DNA of 10,675 nucleotides from Bacteroidales bacterium (GCA_020853175.1 JADYZK010000263.1:1-10675), one strand, 5' to 3'; numbered from the stretch's first letter, positions 1 to 8,842 are shown. Numbers and translations are program-made. Notes: generated by a model not told the origin, from the letters alone.

Positions 1-1
1 A

Positions 2-33
2 AAAGCAAGGCAGATCATCGTCGGGCTTGCTTT
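2..33 (-). terminator. Candidate terminator hairpin downstream of the aldehyde dehydrogenase gene
   Basis: Positions 2-9 (AAAGCAAG) pair perfectly with 26-33 (CTTGCTTT), giving an 8-bp stem with a 16-nt loop. Read on the minus strand, the stem is followed by TTTT up to the window edge, so it could end transcription of the gene whose stop lies at 63. On the plus strand a T-run (39-45) follows after a 5-nt gap, so it might also serve a gene to the left. The long loop and the truncated T-tract limit confidence. Confidence 0.45.
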
Positions 34-62
34 GGTGGTTTTTTTAGGACTAAAATACTTGG

Positions 63-1619
63 CTATAAGGTGAATTTAATACCTTGAGCAAAAGGCAGTT
101 CAGTACTGTAATTGATGGTGTTGGTTTGGCGGCGCATATAGGCTTTCCAGGCATCTGAACCCGATTCGCGACCACCACCGGTATCTTTCTCGCCTCCGAA
201 AGCACCACCGATCTCGGCTCCTGAGGTGCCGATGTTTACATTGGCAATGCCGCAGTCGGAACCTTCATGCGAAAGAAAACGTTCGGTTTCTAAAAGGTCG
301 GTGCTGAAAATAGCTGATGAAAGTCCCTGAGGAACTGCATTATGCAGCGCTACAGCTTCATCAATGGTTTTGTATTTCATCAAATAAAGGATAGGAGCAA
401 AGGTTTCTTCCTGAACAATGTGGTAGTGATTTTCGGCTTCGGCCAAAACAGGAACCACATAACATCCTGATTCATAACCTTCGCCCGATAACACTTCGCC
501 TCCGTAGATGATTTTTCCGCCTTCTTTCAAGATTTGTTCCTGAGCATATTTGAACGCTTCCACAGAGCCTTTGTCAATGAGTGGGCCTATCAAAGTGTTG
601 GGATCGAGTGGACAGCCAATGCGGATTTGCTGGTAGGCTTTGATGAGTTTTTCTGTAAAAACATCATAAACATCTTCGTGGATGATAAGTCGGCGGGTGG
701 TGGTGCAACGCTGTCCGGCAGTACCTACGGCGCCAAAAACAGTAGCCATCAAGGCCATATCTATGTCGGCTTTATTGGAAATGATGATGGCGTTGTTGCC
801 ACCCAGTTCCAGCAGACTGCGTCCCAATCTTTCGCCAACAATACGTGCTACCCTTCTTCCAACCGCGGTGCTTCCGGTGCAGGAAATCAACGGCAGGCGT
901 TTGTCGGCCAGCAAATTGTCGCCAAAATGTTTGGAGCTACCGATAATGAGGTTGGTTACACCTTCAGGAACGTTGTTTTTCTTGAGTACATCGGCAATGA
1001 TGTTATGGATGGCAACGGCACACAATGGCACTTTGGAGGAGGGTTTCCACAAAACAACATTGCCTGTAACCAAAGCCAGCATGGTGTTCCAAGCCCACAC
1101 GGCAACAGGAAAATTAAATGCGGTGATTACGCCTACCACTCCAAGCGGGTGATATTGGTCGTACATTCGGTGTCGCGCACGTTCGCTGTGCATGGTAGAG
1201 CCATAGAGCTGGCGCGATAAACCAACGGCAAAGTCGGCAATGTCAATCATTTCTTGCACTTCACCCAGTCCTTCTTGGTAAATTTTGCCCATTTCGTAGC
1301 TTACCAAACGACCCAAATCTTCTTTGTATCTTCTGAATTCATTGCCCATCTGCCTAACGATTTCACCGCGTTGGGGGGCAGGAATCATCCTCCATGTTTT
1401 AAAGGCTTCCTGTGCCTGATCCATAATCTGTTGGTAATCATCCCAAGTTCCTTGTCTAACGCTGGCGATGTGTTGGCCGTCGCAGGAAGCGGTGCTGTGG
1501 AGCAATTCTCCGTTGGTTTCTAACCATTGGCTGCCGGTGCTGGCGCCGTAATTGATGTCTTTGATGCCTAACCTTTTGAGTGCCGGTTGGATATCACATG
1601 TGGGACAAATGTTCTTCAT
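63..1619 (-). CDS. ALDH7-family aldehyde dehydrogenase (probable alpha-aminoadipate-semialdehyde / piperideine-6-carboxylate dehydrogenase)
   Basis: This 518-residue cytosolic enzyme belongs to the NAD(P)-dependent aldehyde dehydrogenase superfamily and most resembles the ALDH7 (antiquitin) branch. That branch oxidises alpha-aminoadipate semialdehyde, in equilibrium with piperideine-6-carboxylate, in lysine catabolism. Visible motifs are FNFPVAVWAWN (168-178, with oxyanion Asn169), WKPSSK (191-196, cofactor binding), SCTGSTAVGR (246-255), LELGGNN with general base Glu271, and GQRCTTTRR with catalytic Cys305. The C-terminal GGAFGGEKDTGGGRESGSDA stretch is typical of ALDH7. Length is normal for the family. 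The ATG at 1619 follows an A-rich leader. No lysine-pathway gene is visible alongside, so the substrate is inferred from family resemblance only. The gene is transcribed divergently from lacZ. Confidence 0.88.
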   Translation of the reverse strand: MKNICPTCDIQPALKRLGIKDINYGASTGSQWLETNGELLHSTASCDGQHIASVRQGTWDDYQQIMDQAQEAFKTWRMIPAPQRGEIVRQMGNEFRRYKEDLGRLVSYEMGKIYQEGLGEVQEMIDIADFAVGLSRQLYGSTMHSERARHRMYDQYHPLGVVGVITAFNFPVAVWAWNTMLALVTGNVVLWKPSSKVPLCAVAIHNIIADVLKKNNVPEGVTNLIIGSSKHFGDNLLADKRLPLISCTGSTAVGRRVARIVGERLGRSLLELGGNNAIIISNKADIDMALMATVFGAVGTAGQRCTTTRRLIIHEDVYDVFTEKLIKAYQQIRIGCPLDPNTLIGPLIDKGSVEAFKYAQEQILKEGGKIIYGGEVLSGEGYESGCYVVPVLAEAENHYHIVQEETFAPILYLMKYKTIDEAVALHNAVPQGLSSAIFSTDLLETERFLSHEGSDCGIANVNIGTSGAEIGGAFGGEKDTGGGRESGSDAWKAYMRRQTNTINYSTELPFAQGIKFTL

Positions 1620-1717
1620 TGTTTTTTAATGATTTATGCGTTGAGTAATCGTTAGTTTTTTTTGAATGGACGAGATTCTGAAGAAGCTGCTGCATTTTGA
1701 TACATTCAGTTGGATTT

Positions 1718-1745
1718 TTTGTTCGTTACTTAGGGTCTATATTTG
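1718..1745 (+). promoter_or_regulatory. Candidate distal promoter for lacZ
   Basis: TATATTTG (1738-1745) matches the TAnnTTTG -7 element, and TTTG (1718-1721) lies upstream with a 16-nt spacer, a little shorter than usual. Transcripts from here would have a leader of about 165 nt before the lacZ ATG. Competing candidate: the -7 box at 1893-1900. Confidence 0.3.
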
Positions 1746-1775
1746 CAGAAGCCGGTGATTCACTTTCATTTTCGA

Positions 1776-1783
1776 CAAAAATA
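1776..1783 (-). promoter_or_regulatory. Candidate -7 box for the aldehyde dehydrogenase gene
   Basis: The plus-strand CAAAAATA reads TATTTTTG on the minus strand, matching the Bacteroidota -7 element TAnnTTTG. It would give a leader of about 150 nt. No TTG -33 element lies at the usual distance. It is the only full match I found on this strand between the two divergent genes. Apart from this and two plus-strand candidates, the 1620-1915 intergenic stretch shows nothing clear. Confidence 0.3.
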
Positions 1784-1861
1784 ACTAAACCAATGAAATG
1801 TCATCGTTTGCAGAATGAAATAATCTTCTCGATTTTCTAAACAGGAGGCGATTGAGGTTAG

Positions 1862-5128
<3,267 letters not shown>

Positions 5129-5272
5129 AGGGAAAGTCGAAGGTGTGAAAGTCCAAAGGTCAAATTTTTCTCGCTCTGGCGAAACGCCGATGCCCGAAGC
5201 TCGAATAAACTAACATTTAAGTCATTAATCGTCGTTGAACTGCTTTTGCTGACTTGGAACCATCGGCTTTTG

Positions 5273-5455
5273 TTAACCTGCCATTGTTTTAAAGGCTTCG
5301 AAAACCAAAAACGCCGGCCAAGCCAAAGCTTTTAAAAAGCCAATGATAACGCCCCAAAAACCGGAAGCAGTTGAAATAAAATAAACAGCGGCACCAATGA
5401 GGCCTAATCCGTAAATGGCACCTTGGGGTGCATTGTTATGTATATCGCTTTTCAT
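5273..5455 (-). CDS. Small two-helix membrane protein, unknown function
   Basis: A 60-residue protein with a short polar N-terminus and two hydrophobic stretches (about 13-30 and 33-53) separated by a turn, giving a probable inner-membrane hairpin. It is rich in Gly, Ala and aromatics and has no Cys or His cluster. I believe similar small proteins occur widely in Bacteroidota, but I can assign no function. It starts 39 nt after the stop of the Crp/Fnr-type gene on the same strand. It could be cotranscribed with it, but a TAnnTTTG box of its own sits 24 nt before the ATG. It is called a gene because of coherent membrane topology, correctly placed promoter box and position. Confidence 0.7.
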   Translation of the reverse strand: MKSDIHNNAPQGAIYGLGLIGAAVYFISTASGFWGVIIGFLKALAWPAFLVFEAFKTMAG

Positions 5456-5478
5456 TTTAGTAAATTGAAAATTATTGC

Positions 5479-5486
5479 CAAAAGTA
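5479..5486 (-). promoter_or_regulatory. -7 promoter box of the 60-residue membrane protein gene
   Basis: The plus-strand CAAAAGTA reads TACTTTTG on the minus strand, matching TAnnTTTG, with 23 nt between the box and the ATG at 5455. No -33 TTG is obvious at 17-21 nt. It lies in the 39-nt gap after the regulator gene. Confidence 0.5.
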
Positions 5487-5494
5487 GCAAAAAA

Positions 5495-6184
5495 TCAACC
5501 GCTTTTACTGATGCGCTCCAACATGCTTTTGTTCAGCAGTTCAATGGTTTTGCCTTTGATGCTGATCAAGTTGTCTTTCCTAAAGTGGGTGAGCGTGCGG
5601 GTAACACTTTCGCGACGCGCATGAACCAAGTCGCCCAAATCAGTGCGGTTGAGAGGCATTTGAAAACTATCACTTTGAAAAATATCATTGGAGAGTAAAA
5701 GCAAAGCGTCGGCCACCCTTCCGTGAATTTGTTTTTGTGTTTGGTGAATGGAGCGGTCAAAAAACGATAACTCATCAAAGCACAAATTGTTAATGATTTC
5801 GTTGGCAAATTTCCCGTTCAACAGAATGAGTTTTCTAAAAACATCGGTGGCAATAAAACAAGTGTGTGTCGGAATCAAAGCTGTGGCGGTGTATTGGTTT
5901 ACTTTGTTCCCTAAAACCGTTGGTATGCCAATAAATTGCGGTGCTTTAACGAGTTTGAGAATTTGATCTTTCACCGGCCCCATTTTGTGAATCTTTACCA
6001 AACCCGATTTCACATAAGCGATCCCTGAATGGGGAGTTCCTTCGCGAAAAATTAGCTCATTGCGTTTAAAAACAGCCTCAGAACAATTGGTTTGCAAGAT
6101 GTTGAGCTCATCCGAATCGAGAACCTCTACAGCACAAGATTTAAAACGACAACTTTCGCAACTTTCTTTTTCGGGTTTTGTCAT
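5495..6184 (-). CDS. Crp/Fnr-family transcriptional regulator with an FNR-like cysteine set
   Basis: This 229-residue DNA-binding regulator has an N-terminal cysteine cluster (Cys9, Cys12, Cys17, then Cys34), a cNMP-type beta-roll sensor (about 25-115), a dimer helix (about 120-160) and a C-terminal winged helix (about 175-217). Cys109 in PTHTCFIATD aligns by eye with E. coli FNR Cys122, so C-x2-C-x4-C plus Cys109 could hold an iron-sulfur cluster. The CRP cAMP-contact pair Arg-Ser is absent from the corresponding loop, arguing against cAMP sensing. The recognition helix reads RRESVTR (190-196), with Arg191, Glu192 and Arg196 spaced like CRP's RE-xxx-R, which reads TGTGA. A perfect TGTGA-N6-TCACA site sits 38 nt upstream of the start. 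The likely role is oxygen, redox or NO sensing. The ligand is not proven by sequence. Confidence 0.85.
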   Translation of the reverse strand: MTKPEKESCESCRFKSCAVEVLDSDELNILQTNCSEAVFKRNELIFREGTPHSGIAYVKSGLVKIHKMGPVKDQILKLVKAPQFIGIPTVLGNKVNQYTATALIPTHTCFIATDVFRKLILLNGKFANEIINNLCFDELSFFDRSIHQTQKQIHGRVADALLLLSNDIFQSDSFQMPLNRTDLGDLVHARRESVTRTLTHFRKDNLISIKGKTIELLNKSMLERISKSG

Positions 6185-6205
6185 TATTCACTTTTGTTTG
6201 GTTGA

Positions 6206-6213
6206 CAAAGATA
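6206..6213 (-). promoter_or_regulatory. -7 promoter box of the Crp/Fnr-type regulator gene
   Basis: The plus-strand CAAAGATA reads TATCTTTG on the minus strand, matching TAnnTTTG, with 21 nt to the ATG at 6184. The place where a -33 TTG would fall is occupied by the TGTGA-N6-TCACA palindrome. A protein bound there should contact or block polymerase. Confidence 0.55.
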
Positions 6214-6221
6214 AGCTAAAA

Positions 6222-6237
6222 TGTGATTTTAGTCACA
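6222..6237. promoter_or_regulatory. Perfect Crp/Fnr-type operator TGTGA-N6-TCACA
   Basis: TGTGATTTTAGTCACA is a perfect match to the Crp half-site pair with the standard 6-nt spacer. The symmetry extends to 7-bp arms (6220-6239, AATGTGA and TCACATT). It lies between the divergent regulator gene and the 75-residue membrane protein gene. Its centre is about 27 nt upstream of the expected regulator start point, suited to negative autoregulation. It is about 75 nt upstream of the expected start point on the other side, suited to activation from upstream. Confidence 0.75.
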
Positions 6238-6244
6238 TTAATTA

Positions 6245-6260
6245 GGTGATATAGGTCATT
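6245..6260. promoter_or_regulatory. Possible second, degenerate Crp/Fnr-type site
   Basis: GGTGA-TATAGG-TCATT keeps the 5-6-5 geometry of the perfect site at 6222-6237, with 7 of 10 consensus positions. Its centre lies 23 bp away, close to two helical turns, so two dimers could sit on the same face of the DNA. It is a weak match and could be chance. Confidence 0.3.
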
Positions 6261-6292
6261 CTTAATTAAGCAGAAACTCAGCTTTCTTTGCG

Positions 6293-6300
6293 TAAATTTG
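6293..6300 (+). promoter_or_regulatory. -7 promoter box of the 75-residue membrane protein gene
   Basis: TAAATTTG matches TAnnTTTG and ends 17 nt before the ATG at 6318. No TTG is found where the -33 element should be. This, with the Crp-type palindrome upstream, suggests an activator-dependent promoter. Confidence 0.55.
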
Positions 6301-6317
6301 CTGAAAATTAATTGATT

Positions 6318-6545
6318 ATGTGTAAATTAGGTTCTATACTCTCGAAAGTTGGCCTGGCCTCGGTACTGCTAAGCATTATCGTTATGGTCGCCGGTTGGTT
6401 GTTTTTAAACATCAACGTATGTATTGTTGCCATGTTCTTAATGAGCATCGCGGCTATAAGTTTCACCATCTGTATTGTTTGCAACTATGCTTCGGAAAAA
6501 AGGAAAGAAAAAGCAACAGACGTAAACGGTGTTACGACCCCATAA
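6318..6545 (+). CDS. Small two-helix membrane protein, unknown function
   Basis: A 75-residue protein that I do not recognise. Two hydrophobic segments (about 11-32 and 34-57) are joined by a very short turn and followed by a charged tail (EKRKEK, 60-65). By the positive-inside rule the C-terminus should face the cytoplasm. It has four cysteines: Cys2, Cys35, and Cys52/Cys55 forming a CxxC at the end of the second helix, near the cytoplasmic side. The ATG at 6318 is chosen over an in-frame TTG at 6312 because it sits 17 nt after a good -7 box. It is transcribed divergently from the Crp/Fnr-type regulator across a shared operator region, so it is a likely regulon member. A strong compound hairpin follows the stop. 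Confidence 0.68.
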   Translation: MCKLGSILSKVGLASVLLSIIVMVAGWLFLNINVCIVAMFLMSIAAISFTICIVCNYASEKRKEKATDVNGVTTP

Positions 6546-6570
6546 AAAAGATTTATTTTTCCATCTATTG

Positions 6571-6617
6571 ACATACGGTTTTGAGGTTTTTTACTTCAAA
6601 GGCCGTATGTTTTTTTT
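6571..6617 (+). terminator. Compound hairpin terminator between convergent genes
   Basis: ACATACGG (6571-6578) pairs perfectly with CCGTATGT (6603-6610). Inside, TTTGAGG (6580-6586) pairs with CTTCAAA (6594-6600) with one G-U pair, around a T-rich loop. A run of eight T (6610-6617) follows. This is a strong rho-independent terminator for the 75-residue gene. It lies between that gene and the converging di-heme enzyme gene and may serve both. Confidence 0.8.
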
Positions 6618-6622
6618 ATGGC

Positions 6623-7768
6623 TTACTTATCAGGAAAATGCGTGGGAGCAGCAAAGCGAGGGTCGGATAAGAATTGATCGTCATGCAGCGAAAGAATGAA
6701 AGCCTTGAGATCGGCTTTTTCGTTGGGAGTAAGTTGCACTCCGCCCCTTAAAACATGGTGCATCAGCGGATCAACATTATCTGAAGGCAGCACATGATGT
6801 GAGTAAAATTCAATCACCTCGTCGAGGGTTGCAAAACGACCATCGTGCATATAAGGTCCTGAAAGTGAAATGTTTCTCAAGCTTGGTGCTTTGTAAGCAC
6901 CTTTGTCATTTGGTTTACCGGTAACGTCAAAACGATCGCCCGTTTCATTAAAAACGGTATCTTTTCCATTGTTGTAAAACAGGTGTGTGGTAAACAATGG
7001 ATTTCCGCCACCGCCATGACAATGAAAGCAGTCGGCCCCTTCTTCGGTGGTAAACAAAACATAGCCATTCAGTTCTGAGGCAGTGAGTTGGACTTCACCT
7101 TTCAAAAAACGATCGAATCGCGAATCGGCCGAAACAATTGTCCTTACGAATTGCGCTACGGCTCTTTCAATATTTTTGAAGCTTATTTTTTCGTTGCCAA
7201 AAGCTTTGAAAAACAATTCGGGATAGCCTTTCAGCGCTTGAAAAACGGCTTTTACTTGCGTTGTATCGGCATTTATTTCGTCGCTTGCTGTAACGGCCAA
7301 TCGCACAAAATCTTCAATGTTGCGCCTGTCGGTGCGCTCGTTGGTGGGATACAAAAAACCATTCCAGCCATATCCGCTGTGGTTCCAAACAAGATTGACC
7401 AAAGGCAGCATCACGTGCTGCGTCTGCTGTCCGTTGAGGCCATGAACAAATCCATTTTCAAAAAGAGGATGATCCACACCTGCTTCAAAATTTCGACTTT
7501 GAAGGTGACACGTGGCGCAGCTCATCAGCGAATCGGGATGGGTGCGGCCGCTCATGCGACCATCGTAAAATAAAAATCTTCCCAATGCAATGCCTTCTTC
7601 GGTCAAAGGATTGTCAGCAGGAATGTTAAGCTTGGTAGGAAAACCAAAAGGGATTTCTATAATATAAGGTGTCGGGGTATAAATTTGTGGATTCGGCTCA
7701 GTTTTGCATGATGACAAACCAATGAAAACAAAGAGCAGAACACACAGCCGAAGTTTATTTGGAGTCAT
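6623..7768 (-). CDS. Di-heme cytochrome c peroxidase / MauG superfamily lipoprotein, MbnH-like
   Basis: This 381-residue protein is predicted to be a periplasm-facing lipoprotein: a hydrophobic leader ends in the lipobox LSSC, with acylated Cys21. Two c-type heme sites are visible, SCATCHLQ (Cys84, Cys87, His88) and DCFHCHGGG (Cys247, Cys250, His251), which is the arrangement of the CcpA/MauG superfamily. GPYMHDGRF (Met307) is the conserved segment that usually supplies an axial methionine. Its partner gene immediately upstream is MbnP-like, overlapping by 14 nt, which favours the MbnH branch over a stand-alone hydrogen peroxide-detoxifying peroxidase. In the studied methanotroph pair, MbnH oxidises a Trp of MbnP to kynurenine. 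The ATG at 7768 is chosen over an in-frame TTG at 7774. A peroxidase role remains possible. Confidence 0.88.
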   Translation of the reverse strand: MTPNKLRLCVLLFVFIGLSSCKTEPNPQIYTPTPYIIEIPFGFPTKLNIPADNPLTEEGIALGRFLFYDGRMSGRTHPDSLMSCATCHLQSRNFEAGVDHPLFENGFVHGLNGQQTQHVMLPLVNLVWNHSGYGWNGFLYPTNERTDRRNIEDFVRLAVTASDEINADTTQVKAVFQALKGYPELFFKAFGNEKISFKNIERAVAQFVRTIVSADSRFDRFLKGEVQLTASELNGYVLFTTEEGADCFHCHGGGGNPLFTTHLFYNNGKDTVFNETGDRFDVTGKPNDKGAYKAPSLRNISLSGPYMHDGRFATLDEVIEFYSHHVLPSDNVDPLMHHVLRGGVQLTPNEKADLKAFILSLHDDQFLSDPRFAAPTHFPDK

Positions 7769-8636
7769 TTTCAATGCCTTTCACCTTCAAATCGAAAACA
7801 TCCAATCCGTTTTCGCAGGCCATTTTCATGGCTGGTTGTTGCTGCATAATACTGCCTCCCCAATGGTTGTGATCGTAGATATGCTGTCCGTTAAACCATT
7901 TTTCAATTTGCATAACAAGCTCAAGTTGAGTTGTTTTTTCATCGTAAATGATAAATTCCTGGTTCAATTGAACTTCAAAATAGTTGTGTACAAAACCGAT
8001 GACGGGCATCATTTTTTGTGGAGGTTGATAGCCTTGGCAGTGGTTGCGCGAGCAGCAGGAATCAAGGTTGACATAGTTTGATTTGGTGGCTGTGGAATCA
8101 TAAATCTGGCCAATGCCAAGATGAAAATTGAAAGGCTCTGCTTGTCCTTGTGGATTGATCCACTTGCCGTTGAGTTTCATATAATGGTAACCCCCACCCA
8201 GATAATCGGGCCAAAACATGAACGATTCAGGTGGATTGACGAAACGCATGGTTTTGTTTTTTTCTTCATTGATTCCGAAAGTGAAGCTCAATCCAGAATA
8301 AACGCCTGAAGCAATGGGTGTTAATGGACGAATTACTTGACTGCTTTCGATATCAGTGTCTATATACGAAATGTTGTTTTCAGCATCCACCAAAACGCGT
8401 GAACCATCAGCTTTATTCACGTAAATATCGGAGATAAACCATTGTATCTCGCTGACTTCATAGCGGTTACCGGCACCATTCATATAGAGGAGGCTGTCAA
8501 CTATCAGTGGTTTTCCATCAACAGAATGAAGGATGTCGAACGTAACCTTCCCCACTTGAAGACTGTCTTTTTTACTTTTGGAATCACACGACCAAAGCAG
8601 CATCAGTCCTAAAAAGGCAAAAAGTATTTTTTTCAT
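7755..8636 (-). CDS. MbnP-family lipoprotein, putative partner substrate of the di-heme enzyme
   Basis: This 293-residue lipoprotein has the signal MKKILFAFLGLMLLWSC, with acylated Cys17. The frame is open upstream to 8711, but only the ATG at 8636 puts the lipoprotein signal at the N-terminus, and a -7 box lies 25 nt before it. The MbnP-family landmarks are FDILHSVDGKPL near the mature N-terminus, SEIQWFISDIYV, FTFGIN, and FMFWPDYLGGGYHYMKLNG, whose Trp142 is a candidate for oxidation by the partner enzyme. A Cys/His cluster (Cys194, Cys195, His199, Cys200) and a His/Met-rich C-terminus (YDHNHWGG, then MQQQPAMKM) could bind copper. It is the first gene of a two-gene operon. The family link and pairing are strong. 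Copper binding and Trp modification are inferred from the methanotroph proteins. Confidence 0.83.
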   Translation of the reverse strand: MKKILFAFLGLMLLWSCDSKSKKDSLQVGKVTFDILHSVDGKPLIVDSLLYMNGAGNRYEVSEIQWFISDIYVNKADGSRVLVDAENNISYIDTDIESSQVIRPLTPIASGVYSGLSFTFGINEEKNKTMRFVNPPESFMFWPDYLGGGYHYMKLNGKWINPQGQAEPFNFHLGIGQIYDSTATKSNYVNLDSCCSRNHCQGYQPPQKMMPVIGFVHNYFEVQLNQEFIIYDEKTTQLELVMQIEKWFNGQHIYDHNHWGGSIMQQQPAMKMACENGLDVFDLKVKGIENDSK

Positions 8637-8661
8637 TGGGCTGATTTTAGGGTATTGATTG

Positions 8662-8669
8662 CAAAAGTA
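8662..8669 (-). promoter_or_regulatory. -7 promoter box of the MbnP/MbnH-like operon
   Basis: The plus-strand CAAAAGTA reads TACTTTTG on the minus strand, matching TAnnTTTG, with 25 nt to the ATG at 8636. No -33 TTG is found at the proper spacing. The Crp-type palindrome at 8720-8735 is centred about 70 nt upstream of the expected start point, a position compatible with class I activation. Confidence 0.55.
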
Positions 8670-8719
8670 ACACCAATTCAACAACATTTGGTTTTTTTGA
8701 ATGACTTTCAATACGTATA

Positions 8720-8735
8720 TGTGACATATCGCACA
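8720..8735. promoter_or_regulatory. Near-perfect Crp/Fnr-type operator TGTGA-N6-GCACA
   Basis: TGTGACATATCGCACA matches 9 of 10 consensus positions with the standard spacer. The flanks extend the symmetry to TATGTGA and GCACATA apart from one base. It is the second such site in the window and lies upstream of the MbnP/MbnH-like operon. It is also about 120 nt upstream of the expected pckA start point, but is better placed for the operon. Confidence 0.65.
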
Positions 8736-8750
8736 TACATCTCTTTTTTC

Positions 8751-8773
8751 TTGATCAATTGAAGATATTCAAT
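8751..8773. promoter_or_regulatory. Palindrome cluster upstream of pckA
   Basis: TTGATCAA (8751-8758) is a perfect 8-bp palindrome. It abuts ATTGAA-GATA-TTCAAT (8758-8773), a perfect 6-4-6 inverted repeat. The latter is centred about 80 nt upstream of the expected pckA start point and could be an operator for an unidentified regulator. AT-rich palindromes of this size can occur by chance. Confidence 0.35.
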
Positions 8774-8812
8774 CGGCATGGCTGTGCATATTTCAAATTA
8801 TTATTGCAATCG

Positions 8813-8842
8813 TTTGTGCTTTCATCTGAATGATTAACTTTG
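8813..8842 (+). promoter_or_regulatory. pckA promoter, full Bacteroidota consensus
   Basis: TTTG (8813-8816), an 18-nt spacer and TAACTTTG (8835-8842) match the -33 TTTG / -7 TAnnTTTG promoter. This is the only promoter in the window with both elements well placed. Transcription should begin near 8846-8849, leaving an A-rich leader of about 35 nt before the ATG at 8883. Confidence 0.72.

Noticed and set aside
534..1220. Long open frame on the plus strand (228 codons) opposite the aldehyde dehydrogenase gene, plus smaller ones at 682-1152 and 1254-1523
   Set aside because: They are antisense to a gene with complete ALDH motifs, have no promoter box or recognisable domain, and their composition is that of a reverse-strand shadow.
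5178..5188. GGCG-AAA-CGCC mini hairpin downstream of lacZ, considered as a terminator
   Set aside because: The stem is only 4 bp and no T-tract follows on either strand.
7088..7573. Plus-strand open frame of 161 codons opposite the di-heme enzyme gene, and 7704-8081 across the operon junction
   Set aside because: Both are antisense to genes with clear heme-binding or lipoprotein motifs. The second spans the overlap of two real genes.
8636..8711. Longer N-terminus for the MbnP-like protein (open to 8711)
   Set aside because: It would bury the lipoprotein signal 25 residues inside and run through the -7 promoter box at 8662-8669.
8751..8758. TTGATCAA as an FNR box
   Set aside because: The FNR consensus needs TTGAT-N4-ATCAA. 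Here the half-sites overlap with no spacer, and the nearby regulator has CRP-type reading residues.
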